Source of the DNA: Chaetoderma sp. LZ-2023a
Taxonomy: Eukaryota; Mollusca; Caudofoveata; Chaetodermatida; Chaetodermatidae
Assembly: GCA_034401795.1 (NCBI GenBank)
Contig: CM067374.1
Coordinates: 97,436,860-97,500,859 of the forward strand
Reading direction: 5' to 3'
DNA length: 64,000 bases
The position numbers were made by a program, and so were the translations under genes. This document shows positions 48,621-59,966 of this stretch, piece after piece (the stretch's first letter is position 1; the number at the start of each line of letters is the position of its first letter). The notes under the pieces are model-generated. The model did not search any database. It was not told the DNA's origin and worked only from the letters and a program-made list of their open reading frames with translations.

Positions 48621-48987
48621 GTTAAACGGTCAAAATATTCAACGCGATTGGGATCATCTATATTAGGCCTACTATCAGCAGAAATGGGCAAAAACAACAG
48701 CAACTGAATGTGGATATTTACCTCAAGAAAATGCAGATATTCTCTAGGAGCATATAGATTCCAAAATTCCGAGAGCTGGGTAACTGGACAAGAATGATAT
48801 TTTAATAATCAGATGGTAGGACTATGTCCATCTCGCGTTTCCAATGTAGTGGTCTGCATCTAGACTTGCTGGTTTCTATACAGCTGTGACTTCCAAAGCA
48901 ATTATTTATTGTCATTGAAGTATTACAATGGATATCAGAGTATATAGGCTAAATGTGAATCTAATGTAATAATAGGTCTACGTATAG
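48621..48987. other. Non-coding spacer
   Basis: No gene or repeat recognised. Confidence 0.5.
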
Positions 48988-49225
48988 TTAACCATTTAAC
49001 ACTCATACCAGCCAAAATGGCTTCTGCAGTCGTCTTGAGAAATTTGCATTTGCAGACCAAGAGAGGACAATTTTTGAAAATTTACAACTGGAATGACTGG
49101 CTCGATCACCTAGCCAGTCATTCCAGTGATGAATTTTCAAAAATAGTCTTCTCTTGGTCTGCAAATGGACATTTCCTATGAGAAATTGGAATTTTCTTGA
49201 ACAAATTTACCGCTTAAAGGGTTAA
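48988..49225. repeat. Family B MITE, best-preserved stem
   Basis: TTAACCATTTAACACTCA to CTTAAAGGGTTAA. Long arms (GCAGACCAAGAG, CAATTTTTGAAAATTTAC) pair around CTCGATCACCTAGCCAG. Confidence 0.85.
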
Positions 49226-49379
49226 TAAGAGGAAACACTCGATAATACGTTAATGACGTAGCGACACATTATGCCATTATACTTATTATTATTATAAGAT
49301 ATTAAGAATCCGATTATATTTTATATCACACCACCCCTCACCCCCCCCCCCCCCTCCACCCCTACCCACCCCACGCCTA

Positions 49380-49605
49380 TTAACCCAGTAATGCTCAAAT
49401 TTGTTTTCAATTTTCTCAATAAAGTGTCAATTTGCAGACCAAGAGATTTTTTTTTTAATTACAACTAGAATAACTGGCTCGGTTATTGAGCCAGTCATTA
49501 CCGTGTTATATTGTCAAAAAAATGTCTTCTCTTGGTATGCAAATGTACATTTATCAAGACCACCGCAAAAGCCGTTTTTGTCCAACGGTAATGTTAACGG
49601 CTTAA
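49380..49605. repeat. Family B MITE
   Basis: TTAACCCAGTAATGC to TTAACGGCTTAA. The core CTGGCTCGGTTATTGAGCCAG is intact. A C-rich low-complexity run (49332-49362) precedes it. Confidence 0.8.
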
Positions 49606-49659
49606 CACTTTCAATTCCACAGGCCATATAGCCCATGCAGCAAACTATTCAACAGCAAT

Positions 49660-50734
49660 AAATATTTAATCTATTGAATATTTTCAAACTAATTTTACTG
49701 AATGGTGTTGTAGTCAAATTACTTTCAAAATTTTGAAGAACTTTCCTGTACTGTTGCTTTGAAATTAATATTGAAATTATATCGTGAGTTTGTGGTTGAA
49801 ACGATTATTTCCATAAGTGTAGGCGGTTGTACCTGTCATTCAATACCTGCCAATCAATAATGGTATTCTGAACGGCTTTGGACGTTAATCTTTGTGCACT
49901 GTGGAGAAGTCACATTTCATTTTCCGGAAATTAATTCCAAATAGCATGATAATGAATGAGTCCACTTTTAGCTATGCCCGCGTATTTCTAGCTAAGCTCC
50001 GCCCACGCTTTCCACGTATTGGGCTTGATCGAACCTTGATTCCCAAAATCCCAATGCCAATGTAACTATACAATTTCAATTAAGTTTATTCTCATGAAAA
50101 CACTACAGTGTTATAGAGAAGCTATGCACAATATTTCTAATAAATAATTAATAATATACTCTAAGTATCGTTATTAAAATTGTTATGATAATATTTCTCG
50201 TCATTGTAGCCGTATTGTGATGACCAATATTAGCATATTTTTTTAATTATTTCATTATTTCTAGGCTGCTGGGGGTGGGTGGGGTGGGGTGAGGGGTGTT
50301 GCTGCGGGTTCATTTGATAGTAATCTTCTAGTGTTCTGGCTACGCAGCGTGGATAGCAGCAACACTCCTCCAGTCAGGCCAGCTGCTAGTGGACGCCATG
50401 TGGTCTATGAGAGGCAATCCCATAAACGTCATAATTGTAGACTTCATCCTGACTTAGCCCATCCACGACCCCCGTTCGATATTTCCGTAACAATTCATGC
50501 TGAAAATCGCTTGCTTTTTGTATGGCATGCGCTATGTGACAAAGAGCAACAATCCCCAGCAAGAACCATTAGCAACCCTCAAGCGAGAATGATGGATATG
50601 TCCAGTCTGGATGTTCGAATTTTGTTGCAAGGGCTGGCGGCCTTCCAATGTGTACTCAGGGGCTTTCTGTCACTAGTCCTGGAGGACCTCCTACTCTCAT
50701 CCAAGGCTGGATGCCATTACTATGGGCCGGAATG

Positions 50735-50735
<1 letters not shown>
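49660..50735. other. Family A pieces, then unassigned sequence
   Basis: A hairpin remnant at 49672-49745 and a 5' family A piece at 49948-50055 (CCACTTTTAGCTATGCCCG). From 50289 a plus-strand frame of 150 codons reads into the microsatellite; it has no recognisable domain and is not called. Confidence 0.45.
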
Positions 50736-50905
<170 letters not shown>

Positions 50906-50959
50906 TTTGTGGCAGCGGCCACAGCTTCTGTGTGAACGGAGTGTTTCATCATGTTATCT

Positions 50960-51072
50960 TTAACCACTTAAATTGATCAAAAAGTCAAAATAATTGCTCT
51001 TTGGATGTCCATTTGCATGCCTAGTCAAGAGTACTTCTGAAAACTCACCACTGGAATGACTGGCTCGGTTAT
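50960..51072. repeat. Family B MITE left half, truncated at the loop
   Basis: It starts TTTAACCACTTAAATTG, and runs through CACCACTGGAATGACTGGCTC to the loop base GGTTAT, where it switches directly to family A. Confidence 0.7.
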
Positions 51073-51342
51073 AGGTAAGCTGTTGAATATTTTGAAACTA
51101 ATTCGACTGGGCGCTGTCGCTGCAAAGTGCTCATGGCAGCCCAGTCAAATTATTTTCTAAACTGTCAACAGAATGTGTATTACATAGGCATACAAAGGCA
51201 TACAATTCTCACTTGGCGAACTCTTCCAACTTCATTTCGGAGTATTTCTGGCAATTATGATTGTGACGTCAGCTAGCCTACATGTGTCGTAATTGACTAT
51301 GACGTCATATACTTGAGTGACAGATTGGATTCATCCATTGGC
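51073..51342 (+). repeat. Family A MITE right part, joined to family B loop
   Basis: Begins AGGTAAGCTGTTGAATATTT, i.e. just before the hairpin, and continues through both arms (51078-51172), ATACAATTCTCAC, and TATGACGTCATATAC, to GGATTCATCCATTGG. Confidence 0.75.
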
Positions 51343-51850
51343 CTCTATTTTCGTAAGATTTTGTGTTATTAGTTTTTTTATGTGATGACTCCCAAAATGA
51401 GTCAAGATGTTTGTGGTTAAAGACACACATTATATAGTGGGCCTACTGGGCTCGTATAGTCAACCATTTTATTTTTTGCTTTGAGCAAATAGGCCTACAA
51501 TAAATTGAAATCGAAATTGTCAGAGCCGTTGGCTTCCACCACCTATACTTAATTGTAATTCGTGCTGAAGGAATTAGTTTGGAAAAGGGGAAAATGTGAA
51601 GATATCTTGGAAGATGCCCAAAGGGAATGTGGCATGAATGCTATGGAAAAACAACGACATTCGCCTATTAGTTAAGTGAATGATCGAACTATCATTGACC
51701 GCGCTGAGAATTCACCACTAATGTTGTAAAAACATCAAGGTTGCCTCTTAATCATTTGAACCCAGAATCTCAATTACAAGGCAACACGTAAGTTGCAGCT
51801 GCTACTCCTGCTGTGGCTGATGCTGTCGCTAGTACTTTTGCTAGTACTAT
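51343..51850. other. Non-coding spacer
   Basis: Nothing recognised. Confidence 0.5.
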
Positions 51851-51851
51851 T

Positions 51852-51855
51852 GCTC

Positions 51856-51914
<59 letters not shown>

Positions 51915-51915
51915 G

Positions 51916-51967
<52 letters not shown>

Positions 51968-52018
51968 ACAACCACCACCACCACCACCACCACCACCACT
52001 ACTACTACTACTACACTA
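51852..52018. repeat. (CTA)n-(CCA)n compound microsatellite
   Basis: CTA repeats with single GCTA interruptions, then about 10 CCA units at 51968-51998, then CTA again. Confidence 0.96.
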
Positions 52019-52800
52019 CTTACCAGCCAGTTTTTTGTAGATCTGATTAATGAGTGTTCCGTCTTCACTGAGTAGCTATTTGAAACAACAGTAAATCAGT
52101 ATTAACATATGTGCTAAGTATATAGGCCCTACTTCATAGAAAGTATTAATGAATCCTTTATAGCCCGCGCACTCTCGTCACCTTAACCGCCCTCTCCTCG
52201 CTGTTGAATAACATAATCATACGCTGATAATCTCATGTATTATGTCCGGGATTACGCTTTGTAATTGGGCTGTCATATTATTATGTGAATAAAGTAAAGG
52301 ATTAACACAAACATTGCTGTAAGCTAGAATGATCAGTCAGTAGACTACCATATCAAGTGGTGTTTGCCTTAACAATAGAGGCAGGTTTTCTCTATATCGT
52401 TGTCAGAATGGAAACTTGTAATATCATTTGCTATCGAATCTTGACATTGTCGCATTAGCATAGAGAGGTAAATGTGATTAAATGTTCATAATCTCAAAAT
52501 GAAATAAATAGTTTAATGATTCCACCTCTTATACATTGAAACTATTTCGTATGCGTAAATATCTACAGTATGACAAGGCAGTCCAAAAATTAGAATGGCT
52601 AGATGATCATGTATTCTTATGTTGCACTAACGATATAATCCTGATGATGACTACAACGACGATGATAATGATGATGATGATGATGCACAAGGTTTCGCTT
52701 TCTTTACAGCTAAAGATATGTCCTACGCCATTTTACCCAAACCCCACGAATAGGTAATTTCATATCGCAGCTTAGGCCTACTTGTATAAAACACTGCTTC
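52019..52800. other. Non-coding with a GAT-rich run
   Basis: GATGATAATGATGATGATGATG at about 52660-52685; no gene. Confidence 0.5.
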
Positions 52801-52802
52801 TC

Positions 52803-53044
52803 TTTAGCCCTTTAGCCCTTTAGCCCTTGAATTTGTTCAATAAAATTTCAATGTTCTCATAGAAAATGTCCATTTGCATACAAGATAAGACTATTTTTGA
52901 AAATTTACCAATGGAATGACTGACTCGGAGCCAGTCATTCCATTGGTAAGTTTTCAAAAATCGCCTTCTCTTGGTATGCAAATGGACAATTCTCAAGACC
53001 AGTGCAGAAGTTATTTTTGGCTGATATGAGTGTTAAATGGTTAA
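52803..53044. repeat. Family B MITE with a tightened loop
   Basis: The left end TTTAGCCC is triplicated (52803-52828). The stem closes on ACTGACTC-GGAGCCAGT with almost no loop. It ends TTAAATGGTTAA. Confidence 0.8.
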
Positions 53045-53735
53045 TGATCACATTTCTAAGGTGATCTGAATCAGAAGACTAGATAACCATAACCGTTAGC
53101 GTAAATACGTCCAAAATAGAGATGTGGGAGCGTGCGTGCGTTCCCGTGAATTTTCATTACATTCCCAGAAGTGGTAGATCACGATCACCACCGCCCAAGG
53201 TGATCTTAAACAGTAAAATAGAAAACTCTAAGCAGTGGTGTAAATATATTGCAGTCAGGCCAAAATATATGTGGGTGCGTGAGTGCGTGCGTTCGTGCGT
53301 GCGTGCGTCCTTGTGCGTGATGGGCGTGTGTGTATTAGGTTCGGAAATGTGGTAGGTCTAAACAACGCCCACCACTTCCTAAGTTGTATTCCCATAACCC
53401 TGACCCTATACTTTATGATATTCATTTGCAATCTTACCATGGTTGAGGTATTCCTTAATTGTATTCATTTAAATCACATACATTTCTTTTCTTGTACTTC
53501 CAATAGTTTATTTGCCTCGCTTTATAGGCTTCAACAGGACCTTAATCATAGCGACTTTGTTGATTCTTAATTTAAACCAATGAACGAACGTTACAGATAA
53601 GGGTCTAACGTATTTCACCATACGTGTCATACGCGCTCACAGATCAAACAAGAGCAATGAGCGATTGCAGCCACTCGCCCTTTTTTGTCACATCGCAAAA
53701 CGCTTTCGAATTTTTTTTATTCCCCGGGTTTCTTC
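53045..53735. other. Non-coding with GTGCGTGC run
   Basis: A purine-pyrimidine run at 53276-53310; short open frames lack domains. Confidence 0.5.
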
Positions 53736-53947
53736 GGACCAGGCCCAAAGTTGTGGAATCCTGGTGTATGGTCACATCCTTTCTTCTGTTATAGGTTGAG
53801 CAAGATCGGACAAGTACTTTCCGAGATATCCGTAAAAGTGTCTACCTTGTGTTAAATTTTGAGCCAGTAGTTTTTTAGATACATGTGCCAACCCCCCCCC
53901 CCCCCCGCCCCCATACGCACGCACGCACGCACGCACGCACGCACTCA

Positions 53948-53987
<40 letters not shown>

Positions 53988-53999
53988 CACACGCACGCA

Positions 54000-54031
<32 letters not shown>

Positions 54032-54190
54032 CTCGCGCACCATTCGTATCTCGCGAGAAATGTCAGGGGCGGATCCAGGAATATATTAGGGCAGGGGTGG
54101 ATGAAAAAGGACACTTCTCAAACACACGGACCAGTGGTCGCCAAACCAGACCCGGGGTTGGGGGAGGGGGTGGGGGAGGGGTGGGGGAAG
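53736..54190. repeat. Family C repeat plus poly-C and (GCAC)n, then a hAT-like left end
   Basis: Family C words at 53740-53880, a C run at 53891-53906, (GCAC)n at 53914-54030, then at 54063 CAGGGGCGGATCCAGGA. The last resembles the left terminus of hAT-type non-autonomous elements, without a matching right end. GGGGAGGGGGTGG repeats follow at 54153-54190. Confidence 0.65.
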
Positions 54191-54840
54191 GGGCACGTCT
54201 TGCAAATGTTGAAATCTAGGTCCTCTCAGATGGCCTTACCTGCATTTCCAGAGATAAATATGGACCCTCAGTTAGCCGCTAAATTATTTAATTTTACCCA
54301 TTTAATTATGGACCTAATTAAGTCCTTGCAACGGAAGGTGCAGAAGCCTTATAGTAAACCGCCGCATCCGTCCGTCCATCTGTCCGTCCACAATATCTAG
54401 TAAACAGCATATCATACAGAATCGCTTGAGATATTTAATGAAACTTGGTATATGCCTCAGCTATGATATGCAGATGTATCTTTTGAAGAATTCGTTTCCT
54501 TTTCAGGTCCAAGATTTTGGGTGAAAATGGACTATTTAATGCAAAAACTCGCGATTTTTGTCAATTTTCTCGTAAACACTACATCATATAAAATCGCTTA
54601 AAATAATTTAATGGAACTTGGCAAGTGGCTTCTTTATGGTGGGTAGATATGCCCTTTGAAGAGCAAATTTACCACACCAGTCAACAATGTTATGCTCATC
54701 ACAAGCACGCTAGTGCGCGATGTATAGCCACACCTTCCTACAGCGATCACCAACCCCTGCAGGCGTAAGACGACGACCACAAGGAACTGCCACATTCTGT
54801 CCGCAAAGGATAAGTTCCACCACAAATAAAATTTATTAGG
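54191..54840. other. Non-coding; CCGTCCGTCCATCTGTCCGT block
   Basis: A GTCCGTCC-type block near 54368 and a repeated TATCATACAGAATCGCTTGA / CATCATATAAAATCGCTTAA pair (54408 and 54582, 174 bp apart) suggest another degenerate tandem repeat. No gene. Confidence 0.5.
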
Positions 54841-54910
54841 TAATTATAGGTAACTATATGTTTTAGTCATCGCATATCGGTGGTCCATGTGGTGGTTATA
54901 CATCAACATG

Positions 54911-55319
54911 CAGGGCCGTATTTAGATATGTGGGGGGCCTGAGGCCAAGAATGAGGGGGGTCTGGAGGTCCTCCCCCAGAAATTGTGTACATCTAGGTGC
55001 TCTGAGACGGCCAGGGAGTCTACTTTTAGGGTGAATTATGTCGCTTTCTTTCGTTTTAAAATTATTTTATTTTGCAAATTTTCGTAATTAACATTGTTGC
55101 CGAACACCAACCAAGAATTGGGGCCCCCACAAATATTAGAATGGAATTTTAAGGCATGATTAAGAGTTCTAAACTAATAAAGTTTGCTTTAAATGTCCTA
55201 TAACTTCAAAAAAGTGCATAATTTCTTTTTCAGTTTCAAATTATCGGGGCCCCTTGCTTGTGGGGGGGGGGGCTTCTGGCTTTTGCCCCGCTTGCCCACC
55301 CCCCTTAAATACGTCCCTG
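54911..55319. mobile_element. hAT-type MITE with exact 8-bp target duplication
   Basis: It is flanked by TCAACATG on both sides (54903-54910 and 55320-55327). The ends CAGGGCCGTATTTA and TAAATACGTCCCTG are inverted with one mismatch. 8-bp duplications with CAGGG...CCCTG ends are typical of hAT elements. The interior is non-coding, with GGGGGGCC-rich ends. It interrupts what looks like the 3' tail of the minus-strand LINE. Confidence 0.9.
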
Positions 55320-55429
55320 TCAACATGATCACCATACATACACGAATACACATTATTAACATTTGACAGTTTTATAGATAGACTGATTATACAAAGACCT
55401 TTCAATAATGTTAAAACCTATTTGTTTTT

Positions 55430-57355
55430 CTTATAAAGTTATGTACATTTTTTAGTAAATCTTCATTAATTTGAGTAGAAATTTTTTTTTTTCCCCCTCA
55501 AGAAAATGTCCAGGGAAATATCTAGGGTAATTTTATAAAGGGAATCAAATAAATCACGTCTTTCATTTGCCCATTTTGGACATTCAAAAAAGTAATGATA
55601 AGAGGTTTCTGGGCTTTGACAATAAAAGCAGTCGGGGTGTTCAAGTAGCTGATATCTGTACAGATCACTGTTTAGTTGGCTGCAATTATTTCTTAGTTTG
55701 CATGTTATGATATTTTCGCGTCTTTTACCAAATGAATAGTGTGTGGTGAACTGATCTTGTATGTTTTGATAAGTTCTTGTAAGTTTTGTTTTGAAAACCG
55801 AAACTGAGGTAGCTGATTGCAGTGTTATATCTAGGTTATTCCACAATTGGATAACACTGGGTATGAAAGAGTTTTTAAATATTTCAAGATGGTGGTTCGG
55901 TGGAATAAAATCTTCTGAATTTCTAAGGTTATAGTCTGTGACATCACCTACTTTTCTAGGAATGATATCTGTTATATACTGGGGGCAATCTCCTTGTACG
56001 ATTTTATAGAATAATATAAGGTTTTTTTTTGCTTACGACGCTCGTGTAAGGGAATTATGCAAGTCTCGTTATAAAGGATTTCTAAAGGTGTATACTTTGG
56101 CAAGCCAGTTATTATTCTAATGGCTTCATTTTGAAGCACTTCAAGTCTTTCAGAATCTCGCCGAGAGCAACCATCCCAAACCTCACTTCTATATTCGAGC
56201 ACGGGGCGTAAATATGCAGTTTTGTTTTTGGATAAAGTGTTCCTGCTTAAAGTATTCTTCATTTTTCTCATGGTAGCTAAGATCTTTGCAGCTTTCGTGG
56301 ATATTTCTTCTATGTGAGCAGTCCATTTTAACTCGTTTGAAATGGTTACGCCAAGATACTTACTGGATTGTACTGATGATAATAGTGTATTATTTAAGAA
56401 GATATCTGGAGACATGAAGGTATGTGAATTTGTTATAGTTAGATTCGCGGTTTTTGTAGCATTGAAGACGACTAACCATTGCTTGGACCATGCTGAAATT
56501 AAGTTTACGTTGCTGTTTAGTTGTCTCTCTATTTCGATGGCTGATGCACTGGAGCAGCATAATGCAGTGTCGTCGATCTTAAGATGCTCTCGATATTCTG
56601 TGAGATATCATTTATATAAATTAACAATAAGAGTGGACCGAGTACCGAGCCTTGGGGACACCTGCCTCTATTTGTCTCATTGGAGATTTGTCTTGATTAA
56701 CTGAGACACACTGCTTTCGTGAAGACAGGTAGCTCTTAAAACATGTAAGAAGACTTCCTCCCAGCCCATGCTCCTCTAATTTAAACAACAGACTTCAATG
56801 CCAGATTCTGCCAAACGCCTTCGAAATATCGCAAAGTACAATGTATGAAGATTTGCGTTTATCTAATGCATTTGACAAGATGTGGCACAATTCAATAAGT
56901 TGAAATACAGTTGAATAGCCTGGGCGGAAGCCAGATTGGTATTTATATAGAAGATTATGCCAAATAAGGTGACTATAAACATTTTTGAAAATTATCCTTT
57001 CTATAGTTTTCCCGACAGTACTTAGTAGCGAAATTGGTCGATAATTTTCCGGTAATTTCCGATCGCCTTTCTTAAATAATGAGAATACGGTGGGTGTTTT
57101 CCACGCATCGGGAAATTTGCCACTTTCGATAGATTTGTTGAATAGCAGGGATAATGGAAAGGCTATGGAGTGCATAGTTCCTTTGATCATTTTGTGACTT
57201 ATCTCATCACTGCCAGAAGCTTTGTTTAACTTCAGTGTTTTAATGACGTCAATTATTTCGGACTCCTGAATCGAAATGTCAGAAAATATATTATTAGTTT
57301 TTCTTTCGAGCATTGGTAAAAGTAGGGCATCCAAGAACCGGAAGCATTTGGCCAA
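55430..57355 (-). pseudogene. LINE (non-LTR retrotransposon), RT to zinc-finger C-terminus, 5'-truncated
   Basis: Read on the minus strand, RT motifs come in order: LKLNKASGSDEIS, FKKGDRKLPENYRPISLLS, FRPGYSTVFQLIE, VLCDISKAFGRIWH (first Asp), a shifted VPQGSVLGPLLLLIYINDI-type segment near 56640-56700, and a degraded DDT motif near 56570. SSKYLGVTISNELKWTAHI and LRPVLEYRSEVWDG follow, and the C-terminal finger CFYCQSPETSYHYFFECPKW comes last (55565-55625). At least three frameshifts (near 56780, 56650 and the poly-T at 56019-56028) inactivate it. The 5' end abuts a family D repeat at about 57350. Confidence 0.92.
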
Positions 57356-57640
57356 TCAAGTCCTCTTGAAAAAACTTGGTTCGTCTGTTGCCCCAGATGA
57401 TGTTTCATGAGTTGTGAATCGATCCGTCAAGCTGTTTCGGAGATTTTAAAACATGTTTAAAAAGATTTGCCAAAATCCAAGATGGCCACCGTTGGATCTC
57501 TATGCTCTAAGGATGCTTCCTGATAAATATAATAGAAGTCGGCTCAGTAGTTCTTGAGAAGTCGCTTAAAGAAAAAGTTGATGGACGACGGCCGGTCGCC
57601 ATGGCATAAGCTCACTTGACCTTTCAGGACATGTGATCTT
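57340..57640 (-). repeat. Family D repeat fragment
   Basis: AACTTGGTTCGTCTGTTGCC, GATGxTxTTTCATGAGTT and CCAAGATGGCCACC match the 35.8-37.4-kb units in the same orientation. The end (GGTCGCCATGGCATAAGCTCAC) matches the head of the 28.6-kb repeat inverted. Confidence 0.7.
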
Positions 57641-57869
57641 AAAAGAGAGAGGATATTGCAATCGCATTCGTTGGCCTATCTCCTCCGAAACCGTTTGGTG
57701 GAATTCAATCAAATTTGTTATGTGAAGTACCCATATGATTGTGGACTGCAGAACACCATTTTGCACTACATTCTCATGGTATGAGCATGGATTAAATGGG
57801 TGTGGGCAGAAAGTCAAAGTTGGCGAATTCAACCAAATTTGGTATGATAGTTACCCATATCATTGGCGA

Positions 57870-58380
57870 TCAGTGATTTGCAGCAAATCGTACAGACCCT
57901 AATTAGGACTATTGCATAGAAATGTATTATCCTGTTCCAAAGAAATCAGACTTCAAGCATACATGGGACTGATTAGACAAGTTTTGGAATATGCTAGTAT
58001 AGTTTGGGACCCTCATCAAATAACTCATCAGGACAAACGAGACAATGTGCTCCATTCCCACCATTATCAGACAGAAGGAGACAAAACCGGCGTATTCTAT
58101 TCTACAAATGTCTACAGCAGCAAAGACACAAGTAAACAGGCTACAGACGCCAATTTGGAAAACCAAAAACATGCACAACAGCGACTTCAAACCAAATTTA
58201 TGCGAGAAATGGCATCCTTGAATTCAGCTTTATTCCCAGTACAATAAGATATTGGAACAAACTATCACAGGATCTTCTAAGCAGTTCATAGAACTAAAAA
58301 AAACACCTACGAGTAAATTTACAGAATTGATCAGAGGGAATAATATCGAACCAAGCCACTTGACTAATGCACGGCGAAAT
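57870..58380 (+). pseudogene. LINE RT C-terminus fragment
   Basis: LHRNVLSCSKEIRLQAYMGL and RQVLEYASIVWDPHQ match the post-RT text of LINEs (LVRPVLEYASxVWDPH). Further on, after frame changes, IRYWNKLSQDLL near 58245 matches the typical FFPRTIRxWNxLPxxxV phrase. No upstream RT core is present. It lies on the opposite strand to the 55-57-kb LINE and has a different sequence, so it is a separate family. Confidence 0.75.
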
Positions 58381-58389
58381 TAATGTCCT

Positions 58390-59389
58390 TTGAACGTTTC
58401 ACTATAAACGATCAAAATCAACAAAGATCAACATTGCGAGACAACGTTTACATTATGCTCCATTCCAAGGTTGGGTGGGGTATGGTGGGCATGTGGTCAG
58501 TTCAAAGTTGATAAAAGTGTGGGAATTTGCGATGGTGTGCCATCAACCGCACATTCTACTTTTCAGATTTTTAAGAGCACCTCCCTACAGTGTTGTTTAT
58601 TGAGCGGCTACCAGCAGCTAACAATTTGTAGACCTCTTGCATGAAACTGATTTTCAAGATGATCAGAAGTCGCATGTCCCCATATTGGACACATGTAATC
58701 GATATTGATAGTCATCTTTCCCAGATTTATAAGAAACCAATGCAACAATTAGGTTTGAAATTGAGACTCTGACTTTTGTACGGATACCGCATTATAATCT
58801 AATTGTCATGAAAGCCAATGGTGACTGGATCCATATTGTTTGTCAAAGCATGATCGATTTGATAGACATTTACCATATGTGTAGGGGCCTACGTACATGT
58901 GACTTCTGATCATTTTGAAAATCAGTTTCATTCTATAGGTCCATAAAATGTTAGCTGGTGCGACCTATTTTTCATGTTTCAACCATAGCTACCGAGATTC
59001 TACCGATCACTAACCACCTCCACACGTTCTGGAAAAAAAAGTGTCATGGTTATTCCGATCTCCTCTGTCCACCAGGTGTAGCGCAGATCGGCCGGATGGA
59101 TACGGACCATCCCAGCTAGGCTGGGTATGGGACGACCGCTCCAGGTACGTTCCAAGCACGCCCCCTGGGTAGGATAGCACACGTGTATATGGCCATAAGA
59201 GAGAGGTTTCGCTAAAATGGCTAAATCCGTAAGAACGCATAGCGCGCATGCACGCGTCAGAGCTTCCCTGGCAACATGTGTCAGTATTGGGAGAGAGTGT
59301 ATGCTTATAGTGTACCGAGTTGGTACTTGTGATTTCTTCAAATCACTCCATTCTCGTCGTTCTTGATACCGATCAGGACCGGAATAAAA
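58390..59389. other. Unassigned sequence
   Basis: The minus-strand frame continuing from the retroelement leader (to about 59000) shows no known domain after the homology with the 61.5-kb copy ends at about 59390. The rest is non-coding. Confidence 0.4.
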
Positions 59390-59966
59390 TGTAGCTCGCG
59401 GGGGTATGCGCTGGTCCGCCATGACGTGCCCATCCATCGTGCCACAAATGCAGGACAGATGGGAGAGCTGGTTAGCTGCAGATCTCGGGGTTGCAGATCC
59501 CATATCGCATTCTTCCGCAAAGTACAAAGACCAACCCCATAGCCCGGTGGAACACATTGGTTCCGGTGGAGCCGTGCGACCATTGCCGCTGGGATTGAAC
59601 CACACCATGTCGTCCCAACTGTTGGTCTCACCTGTGTGTCTATTAATCTTAATTTAAACCTACAGACTATGATGGTAATAATAGTTAAACAGTGACAAAA
59701 TTTATACCACTATACAAACAATTCTATGCGTTTGACAGTGAATGAGCACAATAATACACAACGTAGAGCCGGGCTGGTGTTCTTTCGACATGGTTTCGCC
59801 GGAGGTACCACACAGATCCTTGAATCCACAGAGGTATCCCCGCAAGAGAGAGTTTCCACAACGAAGTCACTATGTAGTTTAATATAAAATAGTATACCCC
59901 TAACACACACACAAAGAAAATATTGTTGTTGCGAGAGGAAAGTGCCTCATGCGGGCCTCCATCACA
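59390..59966 (-). mobile_element. LTR retroelement fragment: LTR plus leader, minus strand
   Basis: A putative LTR occupies about 59633-59966 (starts TGTGATGGAGGCC, read on the minus strand), followed by a leader with ACCAACAGTTGGGA and a gag-proximal region down to about 59390. The same order of sequence occurs on the plus strand at 61217-61735 with moderate divergence, so both are copies of one family placed head to head. Confidence 0.7.

Noticed and set aside
51774..52050. Open frames of poly-Leu, poly-Ser and poly-Thr
   Set aside because: Products of the (CTA)n-(CCA)n microsatellite.
53772..54400. HART/CVRA repeat proteins on both strands
   Set aside because: Translation of (GCAC)n and neighbouring poly-C; the plus frame continues into a hAT-like end and a GGGGAGG run without a domain.
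59000..59608. 202-codon minus-strand frame as a host gene
   Set aside because: Its first part is the leader of the LTR retroelement shared with 61.5 kb; the remainder has no recognisable domain.
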